Assembly (NCBI RefSeq): GCF_006440675.2
Contig: NZ_CP083951.1
Span: 4,683,501-4,747,500, forward strand
Direction of reading: 5' to 3'
DNA: 64,000 nt
From: Mesorhizobium sp. B2-8-5
GTDB taxonomy: Bacteria; Pseudomonadota; Alphaproteobacteria; Rhizobiales; Rhizobiaceae
Shown here: in pieces, positions 9,006 through 18,206 of the stretch
How the letters are laid out: every line of letters begins with the position of its first letter
How positions within the stretch are numbered: the first letter of the stretch is position 1
Translations under genes and position numbers: made by a program
Notes under the pieces: model-generated
What the model saw: the letters and a program-made list of their open reading frames with translations, nothing else
Databases searched by the model: none
Told to the model about the DNA's origin: nothing

Positions 9006-9764
9006 TCATTTCTTCAGATGGTATTTTCTTGTCTTGAGGTTGAGGACATAGTCGTTCGCGCTTGCGAATTTGCCGCCTCCAAAATCCACTGAAATGATGA
9101 CCTTGCCGCTCTCCACCCATTTTTGCACATTCATGTAAATGGGCGTCGTCGACATACCGGCGTTGCAGTCCTCATCGTCGAAGCCGATCTCCTGAACGGC
9201 CTTCTTTTTCTTCTTGTCGATCACCAGCATTTTCGTCATGCAGATGCCGGCGTCGGACTTCGTGTAGATCCCTGCAAATCTGTCGCGGTTCGTTTCAGCC
9301 CAAAAGGGAATTTCGACGGTCCCGTCGATCTTCAGGTCGCCTGTATCGTCGAGACTCGCGACCTTTCTGAGCGTAACGGGAAACTTGTCCACGCCTTTGC
9401 TCCAGCTTCCCGCCGCGCCGCTGTCACTGACCTCGAGAGAGAAAGGACATCCCGTGGTGTCGACGGGTGTCCTCGACCCCATGACGAGGACGCGTTGAAA
9501 TTCCTTGTCGTCCGCGATCTCGCACAGCGTGAGCTTTGAGCCCTCCGCCTTGCCGTAGATCGCAATCGGGCTTTGCCTGGCGTCGTAGAAGTAGCTTCCT
9601 TCGACACTGATGCCGCTGCCGAAGCTGGCATAGCGCTGCAGGGAGAAATGGACCGGGTTCGGCCCGATGGAGCCTTCGTAGTTTTCCACCTGGTACCAGC
9701 CCGCGTCGGCTTTCCCGCTCAGCATCAGCAGGCAGAAAACCGTGGCAATGAAGCCTCTTCCCAT
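9006..9764 (-). CDS. Secreted hypothetical protein (252 aa)
   Basis: The ATG at 9764 opens a signal peptide (GFIATVFCLLMLSGKADA) and follows GGAGGGGATCGGG; an in-frame ATG six codons upstream at 9782 lies before this ribosome site. The mature protein of about 230 residues looks beta-rich, with four cysteines, a lysine run (IDKKKKKAV) and a C-terminal DYVLNLKTRKYHLKK. It is probably periplasmic. I recognise no family. It is convergent with mutL and is followed upstream by an unrelated transporter gene. Confidence 0.75.
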   Translation of the reverse strand: MGRGFIATVFCLLMLSGKADAGWYQVENYEGSIGPNPVHFSLQRYASFGSGISVEGSYFYDARQSPIAIYGKAEGSKLTLCEIADDKEFQRVLVMGSRTPVDTTGCPFSLEVSDSGAAGSWSKGVDKFPVTLRKVASLDDTGDLKIDGTVEIPFWAETNRDRFAGIYTKSDAGICMTKMLVIDKKKKKAVQEIGFDDEDCNAGMSTTPIYMNVQKWVESGKVIISVDFGGGKFASANDYVLNLKTRKYHLKK

Positions 9765-9882
9765 CCCGATCCCCTCCGTCAATGCGGATCAGGATAGCTT
9801 GCCTCACGTCCGCATCACAGGGGCCGCAAGTGACGAACTCAACTTGTCGATTCGAGCCTGGAAACGATCCCAACTCTCTGAT

Positions 9883-10776
9883 CTACCGCTTCAAATTCAC
9901 CACGATCACGCCGCCCAGCGCCAGCGCGCCGCCGAGGATGCCGAGCGGCGACGGCACTTCGCCCAGCCAGAAGAAGCCGATCAAGGCGGAGGTCGGCGAG
10001 ACGAGATAGAGGAAGTTCGAGGCGCGCGCGGCCGGCAGGCGCGACAGCGCGGTCGCCCAGGCGGCATAGGCGATCAACGAGGGCACGATGCCGAGATAGA
10101 TGACGGCGCCGAGACCGGCGGTGTCGGCGACCGCTGCCTGCGAAAACGCTTCCGGCAAGAACGGCGACAGGCAGAGCGCGCCGAGCACCATATTGGAAGC
10201 GGATATCGTCAGCGGATGATGGCGGGCAAAGAGCGGCTTTTGCACGATGGTGTTGACGGCGGAGCACAGGGCGGAACCCAGCACCAGCAGCGCGCCGGCG
10301 TTGAAATGCAGTCCGTGTCCGTCCGCGACCGCGATGATGCCGATGCCGGCGAAGGAGATGACGGTGCCCAGCCACGCCAAACGCGAGAAGCGTTCGCCGA
10401 GCAGCGCCATCGCCATGATGGCGGTGAAGATCGGGCTGACATTGATGATGAAGCCGGCCGCGCCCGCCGAGACGGTGAGCTCGCCGAAATTGAGCATGGC
10501 AGTGTAGAGCGCGACGAAGATGGCGCCGCCGAAGCCGAAGCGCCACAATTCGTCGATGCTGGGCAGCGCCGGGCGCTTCACCGCGAGGAAAATGGCGGCC
10601 GGAACCGCCGCGATGGCAAAGCGCAGCGCCCCTAACTCCAGCGGCTGGAAGGCGGCAAGGCCGGCGCGGATTGCCGGGAAAGCCGAGGCCCAGCCGATGA
10701 CCGTCAACGTCACCGCGACCGCGGCGGCGGTGTCCATGCGCTGTGTCTCATTCAACGTGCCGGTGTAAGCGCTCAT
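9883..10776 (-). CDS. EamA/DMT-family transporter
   Basis: This is a 297-aa drug/metabolite transporter with ten predicted membrane segments arranged as two EamA repeats. Repeat 1 begins VTLTVIGWASAFPAIRAGL and repeat 2 covers GAVIYLGIVPSLIAYAAWATALSRLPAARAS and GFFWLGEVPSPLGILGGALALGGVI. It is an inner-membrane efflux or metabolite exporter of unknown substrate. The ATG at 10776 has GAGG 8 nt upstream; starts at 10803 or 10821 are possible but unsupported. It is divergent from a LysR gene, the usual arrangement for an exporter and its regulator. Confidence 0.9.
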   Translation of the reverse strand: MSAYTGTLNETQRMDTAAAVAVTLTVIGWASAFPAIRAGLAAFQPLELGALRFAIAAVPAAIFLAVKRPALPSIDELWRFGFGGAIFVALYTAMLNFGELTVSAGAAGFIINVSPIFTAIMAMALLGERFSRLAWLGTVISFAGIGIIAVADGHGLHFNAGALLVLGSALCSAVNTIVQKPLFARHHPLTISASNMVLGALCLSPFLPEAFSQAAVADTAGLGAVIYLGIVPSLIAYAAWATALSRLPAARASNFLYLVSPTSALIGFFWLGEVPSPLGILGGALALGGVIVVNLKR

Positions 10777-10819
10777 TGCCGTAACCTCGTCTTTCCTTGC
10801 CATGGACGCAGAAAACGCC

Positions 10820-10832
10820 ATTGCCGGGCAAT
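10820..10832. promoter_or_regulatory. Short dyad in the eamA/lysR intergenic region
   Basis: ATTGC-CGG-GCAAT is a perfect 5-bp-arm inverted repeat between the divergent transporter and LysR genes. It is a plausible LysR contact site, but short enough to be chance. Confidence 0.3.
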
Positions 10833-10860
10833 TGACAAACGACCAATTCGAGGGTCAGCT

Positions 10861-11793
10861 GTGAATGTGGGTCACAGCTCTGACCAGATACTGCCGCTCG
10901 AAACCTTGCGCGCCTTCGATGCGGCGGCGCGTATGGGGAGTTTTTCCGCGGCGGCTGAAAAACTCAACCTCACCCATGGCGCGGTAAGCCGCCAGATCGC
11001 CAAACTGGAGGACTGGCTTGGCTTGAAGGTGTTCGAGCGCAACGCGCGCGGCGTGACGCTGACGATCGAGGGTAACCGCCTGCATTTGCGGACCACCGAG
11101 GCCTTCGCGCTGATCTCGGTCAACTCCGACCGCTGGGTCGAGCCGCGCGGCACCGCCGTGGTGCGGCTGGCTTCGATCCCGTCGGTGAGCGGGCTATGGC
11201 TGATGCCGCGCATGGCCGCATTGGAGAACCATCCGACCAAGCTGCGCATCGTGCTCGACGTCGACAACCGCCAGGCCGACCTCGCCGACGAAGGCATCGA
11301 CCTTTCGGTGCGCTGCGGGCGCGGCCGCATCCCGGGCCGAGTCTCCGTGCAGCTTTTCGAGGAGCATGTTTTCCCGATCGCCTCGCCCGAGTTGGCGAAG
11401 GAGATCGGACGAGGCGACCCAGCCCGGCTGCTGAAATTCCCGCTGATCAACGATTCCGACGCTTCCGCTTGGCGCGCCTGGTTCGCGGCGCAGGATGTGG
11501 ATTATCGCCCGCGCCCACAGGACCGGCGTTTCGAAGACTATAATCTGGTGCTCGACGCGGCGGCGCACGGGCTGGGTATCGCGCTGGCGCGACCGCCGCT
11601 CACGGCGGACCAGATCGGGTCCGGCCGTATCGTCGCCGTCGATGAGCGCGTCGCGCTCAATCCGGTGTCTTATTGGATGGACCGCCCGGTCGGCCGGCCG
11701 CGCGCGGCGGCGGCGGACCTTGCCAGGCGCATCGCCGAACAGGCAGGGCTTGCTCCGGAAAAGCTCGAAGCTTTCCTTCAGGACGACGGCTAA
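10861..11793 (+). CDS. LysR-family transcriptional regulator
   Basis: This 310-aa protein has a GTG start. The winged HTH spans about 12-72 (LPLETLRAFDAAARMGSFSA, LNLTHGAVSRQIAKLEDWLG, FERNARGVTLTIEGN), followed by a periplasmic-binding-like effector domain (about 95-300; GIDLSVRCGRGRIPG and AHGLGIALARPPL are GcvA-like). It is divergent from the EamA transporter, 84 nt away, and most likely regulates it. Its stop codon overlaps the first stem of the palindromic repeat downstream, which may double as its terminator. Confidence 0.9.
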   Translation: MNVGHSSDQILPLETLRAFDAAARMGSFSAAAEKLNLTHGAVSRQIAKLEDWLGLKVFERNARGVTLTIEGNRLHLRTTEAFALISVNSDRWVEPRGTAVVRLASIPSVSGLWLMPRMAALENHPTKLRIVLDVDNRQADLADEGIDLSVRCGRGRIPGRVSVQLFEEHVFPIASPELAKEIGRGDPARLLKFPLINDSDASAWRAWFAAQDVDYRPRPQDRRFEDYNLVLDAAAHGLGIALARPPLTADQIGSGRIVAVDERVALNPVSYWMDRPVGRPRAAAADLARRIAEQAGLAPEKLEAFLQDDG

Positions 11794-11893
11794 AGCGCGT
11801 CGCGCTGAAAGGGATTCAGGCGACGCGCTTAAGTCTTTGTTTTGATGCATGTCGTTGTCCCAGAACCGCTGCGCACTTCCGGGCGACATGCAT
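11793..11893. repeat. Palindromic intergenic repeat of rhizobial type (two stem-loops)
   Basis: Two perfect inverted repeats lie in tandem. AAGCGCGTCGC (11793-11803) pairs with 11820-11830, and ATGCATGTCG (11845-11854) pairs with CGACATGCAT (11884-11893). A GCATGTCGTT-GTCCC-AGAACCGCTGC-GCACTT-type core with this layout is very common between genes in Mesorhizobium and Rhizobium (RIME-like elements). It starts within the lysR stop codon. The remaining sequence to 12030 shows no gene. Confidence 0.75.
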
Positions 11894-12030
11894 TGGAGCG
11901 TTTCACCGTTTCACGAAAACGGCGAACCACTCCATCTCCTTATTTTTTGACGCAATCCCGGACGGAAAGGCAACGGCGAAGTCGCCGAGCCTAACCGCTC
12001 ACACTTTTCCTGGAATTGCTCTGAGCGGGG

Positions 12031-12633
12031 TTAGCGAAGCAGCAGCACCATGATCGTTGCCGTCACCGCAGAGACGATGGCCGTGACAACCGAGATCGTC
12101 CAAAGGGATATCGGCGCGGCTTCCGATCGCGGGGCATGTCCAGCCGGGCGGACGGAGGCACCGCGCGGCTGAGGCGCGTTGGCATTGGCCGCGACCAGCG
12201 CTGAAGCGGAAGCGATGGCCGGCGAAAACGTGGATAATGCGGGCGCAACCGCGGGCTTGGACATATTGTCGGTAACCGCTGCCGGTGGCGGAACGAAGCC
12301 GCGTGGGGCCTGATCGGTATCCGTCGCCGCCCGGCCGGTCGAGGGTCTTGCCGGCGTATCGTCGGCGGCGGCATCGGGCTCCATGACGGCCCGGTAGGCG
12401 TCCTCGACCTCGGAGGACGACAGGCGTTGCGATGCCTGAGCGGCCTGGCGCGGCTGCGCGCTTTGCAGCGACTGGGCCGCGATTTGCGCCGCCTGCCCCG
12501 TCGTGGGCGCCGGCGGCTGGATCAGCGCCTTGATCAAAGCCGTCGTCGCCGGATCGGCCTTGGGCGACGGCACCGCCTGCGGCGTGAGCGCCTCATTGAT
12601 CAGCGTGTTCAGGCGGGTCGAGGCGATGTCCAT
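12031..12633 (-). CDS. Hypothetical Pro/Ala-rich protein with C-terminal membrane anchor
   Basis: This 200-aa protein begins with a short helical segment (MDIASTRLNTLINEALTPQ). It continues as an Ala/Gln/Pro-rich low-complexity region to about residue 170 and ends with one hydrophobic helix (SLWTISVVTAIVSAVTATIMVLLLR), making it a likely tail-anchored inner-membrane protein. A conserved-looking LSSSEVEDAYRAVMEPD lies near residues 70-90. No family is recognised. It is divergent from the DUF2093 gene. Confidence 0.65.
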   Translation of the reverse strand: MDIASTRLNTLINEALTPQAVPSPKADPATTALIKALIQPPAPTTGQAAQIAAQSLQSAQPRQAAQASQRLSSSEVEDAYRAVMEPDAAADDTPARPSTGRAATDTDQAPRGFVPPPAAVTDNMSKPAVAPALSTFSPAIASASALVAANANAPQPRGASVRPAGHAPRSEAAPISLWTISVVTAIVSAVTATIMVLLLR

Positions 12634-12747
12634 GCCGGATTCCGGAAACCATTTTGCCGCTCAGCCATACTGGATGAGCATTGCGTCAAGCTTGACGTTG
12701 CTTGCGATTTGTGGCGATTGAAACCCGATGAACTCAAGCGCCCTTTC

Positions 12748-12981
12748 ATGATGAACCGTTTTGAAGGCCCGGGCGGCAGGGAAGCCCGGATCCGTTATCT
12801 CGACGGCGACTTCCAGGTCACCAGTCCCGGCTCTTTCGTGCGCTGCGCGGTGACGGGCGAGAACATTCCCCTCGACGAGCTCAAATATTGGAGCGTCGCC
12901 CGGCAGGAGCCCTATGTGAACGCGGCGGTCTCGCTTGCCCGCGAGATCGAGATGCACCCGGAATTGCGCAAGCGGGGATAG
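12748..12981 (+). CDS. DUF2093 domain protein
   Basis: A 77-aa protein of the DUF2093 family, found almost only in Rhizobiales-type Alphaproteobacteria. The family signature is visible throughout: NRFEGPG, ARIRYLDGDF, PGSFVRCAVTGENIPLDELKYWSV and RQEPYVNAA. A single Cys lies in the CAVTG turn. Two adjacent ATG codons (12748, 12751) could each initiate; the Shine-Dalgarno is weak. The function is unknown. The DELxYW segment resembles a small zinc-ribbon-derived fold, but the full cysteine set is missing. Confidence 0.85.
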   Translation: MMNRFEGPGGREARIRYLDGDFQVTSPGSFVRCAVTGENIPLDELKYWSVARQEPYVNAAVSLAREIEMHPELRKRG

Positions 12982-13036
12982 GCCATGCGAGCCCATGGCA
13001 CCGCGGCCATCGACCTCGACCGCTTAGGGCACTGCA

Positions 13037-13879
13037 TTGAAAAACTTCAGGAAATCTCTCAAGACCCTTGTTCGCATGCCGCTTGTCATGCGTGCGAGAT
13101 TGCGCGATCGGGCAGTGTCGAGGGCGCCCCGATTCAAGCTGACGGCCTGCGCCATCTTCCGTGAGGAAGCGCCGTTCCTGGCCGAATGGATCAGGTTCCA
13201 CCAGAATGTGGGATTTGAGCATTTCTATCTCTACAACAACTTCTCGACCGACGACTTCAAAGCCGTGTTGAACCCGTTCATGCAGGAGGGGCTGGTTACG
13301 CTGGTCGACTGGCCGCGGCCGGTGGGGCAGCTGTCGGCTTATAGGGACTGCATCCGCAGGCACTGGCGTGAAGCGTTGTGGATCGGATTCTTCGACATCG
13401 ATGAGTTTCTTTTCGCGCCCGACGGACGTGACGTTCCCTCGGTTCTGAGGGACTATCGCGACCTGCCAGGCGTTTGCGTCTGGCAAGCGTTCTATGGCTC
13501 CTCCGGCCATGTCGAGCGCCCGGAACGGCGGGTGGTCGAGGCCTACACGATGCGAGCCGGGCTGGACATCACGACGGTCAAGACAATCCTCAATCCCCGC
13601 CTGGTCTACAAGCCGGGCGTCCATCAGTCGAAATTCCTGTCCGGTGAAGGGATGGACACCCATCGACGGACCATCGCGCCCGGCGTGCCTCCCCAGCTCG
13701 ATATCCTGAGGATCAATCACTATTGGTCGCGCTCGCTCGCCGACCTCGACCAGAAAATCCGGCGCCGCGACGCCTCGACTTCCGCGCTGCGCGACAGGGA
13801 TTGGCATTTCGACTTCGAAAGCAAGCTCAATGTCGAGCGCGACGAGGCGGTCCTGAAGGCGATGCGGCGCGCAGGATAG
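13037..13879 (+). CDS. Glycosyltransferase, family 92 / GT2-like
   Basis: This 280-aa protein carries the GT92-like core: FKLTACAIFREEAPFLAEWIRFHQNVGFEHFYLYNN (about 34-70), the metal-binding DxD in FFDIDEFLF (about 118-126), and a C-terminal INHYWSRSLADLDQKI. It is a cytoplasmic or membrane-associated enzyme adding a sugar to a glycan. The start shown is a TTG with AGGG upstream; an ATG 13 codons later is possible. It precedes a UDP-glucuronate decarboxylase-like gene on the same strand, suggesting a polysaccharide locus. The acceptor is unknown. Confidence 0.85.
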   Translation: MKNFRKSLKTLVRMPLVMRARLRDRAVSRAPRFKLTACAIFREEAPFLAEWIRFHQNVGFEHFYLYNNFSTDDFKAVLNPFMQEGLVTLVDWPRPVGQLSAYRDCIRRHWREALWIGFFDIDEFLFAPDGRDVPSVLRDYRDLPGVCVWQAFYGSSGHVERPERRVVEAYTMRAGLDITTVKTILNPRLVYKPGVHQSKFLSGEGMDTHRRTIAPGVPPQLDILRINHYWSRSLADLDQKIRRRDASTSALRDRDWHFDFESKLNVERDEAVLKAMRRAG

Positions 13880-13978
13880 CCGTAGCCACCTCCTCTTCCC
13901 CCTCCCATCGACGGTCCCAGGCCGTCATTTCAGTGCTGACACTTTCGCTTTTCTGAGGCTATTAGACAGCAAAGGGCG

Positions 13979-14935
13979 ATGGGTACGGGGGTTATCGTGA
14001 AGGTTCTTGTGACGGGTGGGGCCGGCTTTATCGGCTCGCATCTATGCGACCTGCTGCTGGCACAAGAACGCCAGGTAATATGTGCCGACAATTTTTCGAC
14101 CGGCTCGGAGGAAAACATCCGTCACCTTCTGGGCAATCCAAATTTCGAGTTTCTCAGGCACGACGTTACCGTGCCGCTCAAAGTCGAAACGGATGAGATC
14201 TTCAATCTCGCCTGCCCGGCCTCGCCCGTTCACTATCAGCGCATTCCGATCGAGACGACCAGGACCTGCGTCTATGGAGCGATCAACATGCTCGATCTCG
14301 CATGCGCTTCCGGAGCCAGGATCCTTCAGGCATCGACATCCGAGGTCTATGGCGATCCGCAAGTCCACCCTCAGACCGAGGCCTATTGGGGCCACGTCAA
14401 TCCGATCGGGCCGCGCAGTTGCTACGACGAAGGCAAGAGATGCGCCGAGGCGCTGTTCTTCGACTACTGGCGCCAGTCGAAATTACCGATCAAGGTGGTG
14501 CGCATATTCAACACATACGGCCCGCGCATGCACCCGTCGGATGGACGGGTGGTCAGCAATTTCATTGTCCAGGCCCTGCGGAACGACCCCATAACCATCT
14601 ACGGCGACGGAAGCCACACGCGCAGCTTCTGCTATGTCGACGACCTCGTCGACGCGATGGTTCGGATGATGGCTACGCCCGACGATTTCGTGGGCCCCCT
14701 CAACGTTGGGAACCCGACGGAAGTCACGATCCTGAAACTGGCCGAACTTGTATTGGGTATCGTCGGCGGCAAGTCCAAAATCGAGTTCAAGCCCCTCCCG
14801 CAAGACGATCCCCGCCAGCGCCAGCCCGACATAGATCTGGCGCGAGCGACGTTGGACTGGTCTCCTCGCGTCGCTCTCGAGGATGGGCTCGGCGAGACGG
14901 TTCGCTACTTCCGCCGGCTGATCGACGGCAATTGA
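13979..14935 (+). CDS. NAD-dependent epimerase/dehydratase, UDP-glucuronate decarboxylase (UXS) type
   Basis: This 318-aa extended SDR has the Rossmann motif GGAGFIG (13-19), the catalytic TSE (120-122) and Y149-x3-K153 in CYDEGKR. It also shows UXS-typical stretches ([54 protein letters not shown]). UXS enzymes convert UDP-glucuronate to UDP-xylose for surface glycans. A GTG at 13997 preceded by a G-rich stretch is an alternative start giving VKVLVTGG. Its neighbour is a glycosyltransferase, in keeping with nucleotide-sugar supply. Confidence 0.9.
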   Translation: MGTGVIVKVLVTGGAGFIGSHLCDLLLAQERQVICADNFSTGSEENIRHLLGNPNFEFLRHDVTVPLKVETDEIFNLACPASPVHYQRIPIETTRTCVYGAINMLDLACASGARILQASTSEVYGDPQVHPQTEAYWGHVNPIGPRSCYDEGKRCAEALFFDYWRQSKLPIKVVRIFNTYGPRMHPSDGRVVSNFIVQALRNDPITIYGDGSHTRSFCYVDDLVDAMVRMMATPDDFVGPLNVGNPTEVTILKLAELVLGIVGGKSKIEFKPLPQDDPRQRQPDIDLARATLDWSPRVALEDGLGETVRYFRRLIDGN

Positions 14936-15005
14936 CGGCGGGCACCGGGCAAGCCGGCGCTGGACCTGAAGACCGCTTGACGCTTTTCGGCACCACGCTC
15001 GAAGC

Positions 15006-16034
15006 TCAGCCGCGCATCTTGCGCAGGCGCCAGGCGTCGAGCGTCTCGTCTACGATGCGTTCGGGCACGTGATCGAGCTCGAACACGGCCTCGATATCGA
15101 GCACGTCCAGTTGGTCGAGGAAACCGGCGGGCGTCTCGCCATGGCGCAGCCGCGCGGCGTCCTTTGCCGTGGTGACGAGGCGCAGCCCCTCCTGCCGGGC
15201 AAGCGTCAGGAGGTCGCCTAGCTCGTCCTGGGCGTAGAAATGATGGTCCGGGAAGGCTCGCGACAGCGCGACTTCGCCGCCCGCGCCGCGCACCGTATCG
15301 AAGAATTTCTCCGGATGGCCGATGCCGGCGAAGGCCAGGAAGCGGCCGCCGGCGAAGCGCGACGGGTTGGCCGGCTCGACCTGCGCCAGGAAGATTGGCC
15401 GGCCGGCGCGCGCCGCCTGGCGCACGACGCCGTCGGCGGCGGCCCCCTCGCCCATCTTCAGCAGGCCGCTGGTGAAGACCAGTTGGTCGACGACCCTGGC
15501 GCGGAGCGGCCCGCCCGGGATGACGCGGCCGTTGCCGATGCCGAAGCGGGCGTCGACCACGACCAGCGCATAGTCGATGTGGATTCGCGCCGACTGGAAG
15601 CCGTCATCCATGATCAGGAAGTCGCAGCCATGTTCCTCGATGAGCAGCTTCGCGCCGGCGGCGCGGTTCGCCGTCACCGCGACGGGGGCATGTTCGGCCA
15701 GAAGCAGCGGCTCGTCGCCGACATGCTTGGCGGCGTCATGATGCGCGTCGACGACATGCGGCCTGGCGAACGAGCCGCCATGGCCACGCGACAGGAAGCC
15801 TGGCGTGAGTTGCATGTGCCTGGCCTGCTTGGCCAAGGCAATGGCGACCGGCGTCTTGCCGCTGCCGCCGACGGTCAGGTTGCCGACGCACAGCACCGGC
15901 GCCTCTACCTTCTCGCGCGGGGCATGGCGCATGCGGCGGCCGGCGACCAGCCCATAGATCGCCGATGCGGGCGACAGCGCAAGCACGCGCCAGTCCGGCT
16001 TTTCCCACCAGAAGGGTGGCGCTTCGCTGGTCAT
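15006..16034 (-). CDS. lpxK: Tetraacyldisaccharide 4'-kinase (lipid A synthesis)
   Basis: LpxK phosphorylates the 4' position of the lipid A disaccharide at the inner membrane. The protein (342 aa from the ATG at 16034) starts EAPPFWW, has a membrane-associated N-terminal helix (LALSPASAIYGLVAG), a P-loop GNLTVGGSGKT (51-61) and the later family motifs FLIMDDGFQSARIHID and PGGPLR. Starts at 16067 and 16079 exist in frame, but the chosen one has a G-rich ribosome site and the usual MxSEAPPFW opening. It follows kdtA on the same strand, the standard alphaproteobacterial order. Confidence 0.96.
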   Translation of the reverse strand: MTSEAPPFWWEKPDWRVLALSPASAIYGLVAGRRMRHAPREKVEAPVLCVGNLTVGGSGKTPVAIALAKQARHMQLTPGFLSRGHGGSFARPHVVDAHHDAAKHVGDEPLLLAEHAPVAVTANRAAGAKLLIEEHGCDFLIMDDGFQSARIHIDYALVVVDARFGIGNGRVIPGGPLRARVVDQLVFTSGLLKMGEGAAADGVVRQAARAGRPIFLAQVEPANPSRFAGGRFLAFAGIGHPEKFFDTVRGAGGEVALSRAFPDHHFYAQDELGDLLTLARQEGLRLVTTAKDAARLRHGETPAGFLDQLDVLDIEAVFELDHVPERIVDETLDAWRLRKMRG

Positions 16035-16108
16035 CGCGCCTGCCCCATGCGTCTCGGTTTCGCGCATGGACTTTTCCAAAAACCGGTCCCGATTTTTGGC
16101 ATCATGAT

Positions 16109-17425
16109 CTAGCGCCCGTTTGCGCCTTTCAGGCGCGCCTTGACGACCAGAGGCTGGATATAGGGCTCCAGCGATTTCAGCGTGCGGGCAAGCGCGCCGC
16201 GCATTTCGTCGACGGTGGCGGCACCCGCCGCCATCATCTCATGGCGCGCCACTTCGTTGCTCAAAAGGAAATTGACGGCTCCGGTCAGCATGTCGCGGTC
16301 GCGCACCAGCTTGGCGCCGCCGCTGTCGAGCAGACGCTGATAGGCCTCGCGGAAATTCTGCACGTTACGGCCGGCCAGCACTGCGGTTTCGAGCATCGCC
16401 GGCTCGAGCGGGTTCTGGCCGCCTTGCGAAGTCAGCGAGCGGCCGACGAAAGCGATCTCCGTCAGCCTTAGGTAAAGGCCCATTTCGCCGATCGTGTCGC
16501 CGAGAAGGATGTCGGTATCGTGGGAGATGCGGTCACCCTTGCCGCGCCTTGCCACGGACAGGCCCATGCCGGAAATCTGCGCGGCCAGCGCATCGGCGCG
16601 ATCGGGGTGACGCGGCACGATGATGGTCAAGAGCCCGTGATGGCGCTTGTGCAGGCTGGCATGGACCTCCGCGGCCACGACCTCCTCGCCATCGTGGGTC
16701 GAGATCGCAGCCCAGGTCGGACGGCCGCCGATCTGGCGCTGCAGGGTGGCTAAGGCTCGCTCGTCGGCCGGCGGCGGGCTGGTGTCGACCTTGAGGTTGC
16801 CGGAGACGGTGACCGGCCTGGCGCCGAGCGCACGGAACCGCTCGCCGTCGACATCCGACTGGGCGATGACGTGGGCAAGATTCTCGAACAGCGCCTCGGC
16901 AACGCCGGCGCGCTTCTTCCAGGACATGAAGGAGCGGTCGGACAACCTGCCATTGACCAGAACCTGCGGCACGTTGCGGGCGCCAAGCTCCAGGATGGTC
17001 ATCGGCCAGATTTCCGATTCGGCGATGATCGCCAGTTCCGGCCGCCAGTGATCGAGGAAGCGGCTTACCGCCGGCTTGAGATCGAGCGGCACATATTGGT
17101 GGATGATGCGGCTGCCGAGACGCTCTTCGGCGACCTTGGCCGAGGTCACGGTGCCGGTGGTCAGGACGATGTTGACGCCATAGTCGAGGATGCTCTCGAC
17201 CAGCGGCACCACCGCGATCGTCTCGCCCACGCTTGCGGCATGGATCCAGATCACCGGCCCTTCTGGACGGGGACGGCCGGCGACGCCATAGCGTTCGCGG
17301 CGGCGGACGCGATCCTCCTTGCCGCGCGAGGCGCGCCAGGCGACATAGGGGCCGATCAGCGGATAGGCGGCCGCCCCCGCATAGCGATAGGCAGTCAGGG
17401 CCGCACGCGCCCAGCGCTCGCTCAT
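16109..17425 (-). CDS. waaA: 3-deoxy-D-manno-octulosonic acid (Kdo) transferase
   Basis: This 438-aa GT30 enzyme adds Kdo from CMP-Kdo to the lipid A precursor. An N-terminal hydrophobic anchor is followed by the family motifs GPVIWIHAASVGET, ESEIWP (catalytic acidic region), SGNLKVD, PRHPDRAD, DTIGEMGLYL and GGQNPLEPAMLE. Its ATG overlaps the stop of the preceding acyltransferase gene by 4 nt, so translation is coupled, and lpxK follows 74 nt downstream. The gene is also known as kdtA. Confidence 0.97.
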   Translation of the reverse strand: MSERWARAALTAYRYAGAAAYPLIGPYVAWRASRGKEDRVRRRERYGVAGRPRPEGPVIWIHAASVGETIAVVPLVESILDYGVNIVLTTGTVTSAKVAEERLGSRIIHQYVPLDLKPAVSRFLDHWRPELAIIAESEIWPMTILELGARNVPQVLVNGRLSDRSFMSWKKRAGVAEALFENLAHVIAQSDVDGERFRALGARPVTVSGNLKVDTSPPPADERALATLQRQIGGRPTWAAISTHDGEEVVAAEVHASLHKRHHGLLTIIVPRHPDRADALAAQISGMGLSVARRGKGDRISHDTDILLGDTIGEMGLYLRLTEIAFVGRSLTSQGGQNPLEPAMLETAVLAGRNVQNFREAYQRLLDSGGAKLVRDRDMLTGAVNFLLSNEVARHEMMAAGAATVDEMRGALARTLKSLEPYIQPLVVKARLKGANGR

Positions 17426-18201
17426 TTGCCGCCGTCCACGAGGCGATAAGCCTCAGCCGTCGCGACATTGAGAGAGGCAGTAACCTCCTGGCGCTTGCGC
17501 TCCATCTCGGCATCGTCGGCATCGGCGGGCACGAAGACAGGCGGCCCCACGATGACCGCGGAGCGGCCGAAAGGCAGGTTGATGGTGGTCTTGTCCCAGC
17601 TCTTCTCCAGCACCTTGCGGCGGCTGGTGGCGATAGCCGAGGGCAGGATCGGCCGGCCGGAAAGCCTTGCCAGGAGAACGATGCCAAGCCCCGCGTCGCG
17701 CGGCGTGCCGTTCGGAATGTCGGCAATCATGGCGACGTTCTTGCCCGCGACGAGCGACTTCTTGAGCGCGATCAAGGCCTTGGCGCCACCTTTGTCGAGA
17801 TGCCTCGAACTGTTGCGGCCGCCGGAGCCGCGCACCGCCTCGATGCCGAACTTCTCGATCATGAGCGCCTGGAGCTCGGCGTCGGCGCTGCGCGAGACCA
17901 TGGCGACCAGCTGCCGGCCCTTGGGGTAATAGGCGGGGGTCAGAAGATGCTGGCCATGCCAGAGCGCGATGATGCCGGGCTCGAGATGGGCATAAGCGCC
18001 GCCTGCTACCTGCGTCGAGCCCTCGACGAGCGGGCTGGTGAGGCGAATCAGCCGCAGGAACCAGGCGAACAGGCTGGCGATGAAGTTCTTGACGAAACTC
18101 GACTGCGCCAACGGCTCGCGGATACGCCGCCACAGCGTGCGCGTTCCGCCGCGCCTGGCGGCGCGCCGCCTGGTCGCCCCTTTCACCGCTTCATGCTCCA
18201 T
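17422..18201 (-). CDS. Lysophospholipid acyltransferase, DUF374 family
   Basis: This 259-aa protein carries DUF374 (an LPLAT-like domain) with GIIALWHGQHLLTPAYY holding the catalytic His-x-Asp/Gln-type motif, RGSGGRNSSRHLDKGGAKAL, and GTPRDAGLGIVLLARLSGRPI. A membrane-associated N-terminal helix is present. The ATG at 18201 is preferred to an in-frame TTG at 18210, which would overlap the DUF4170 gene. It overlaps waaA by 4 nt. The constant link to waaA/lpxK in Rhizobiales suggests a role in lipid A or envelope lipid acylation; the exact acyl acceptor is not known. Confidence 0.9.
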   Translation of the reverse strand: MEHEAVKGATRRRAARRGGTRTLWRRIREPLAQSSFVKNFIASLFAWFLRLIRLTSPLVEGSTQVAGGAYAHLEPGIIALWHGQHLLTPAYYPKGRQLVAMVSRSADAELQALMIEKFGIEAVRGSGGRNSSRHLDKGGAKALIALKKSLVAGKNVAMIADIPNGTPRDAGLGIVLLARLSGRPILPSAIATSRRKVLEKSWDKTTINLPFGRSAVIVGPPVFVPADADDAEMERKRQEVTASLNVATAEAYRLVDGGK

Positions 18202-18206
18202 CGACG

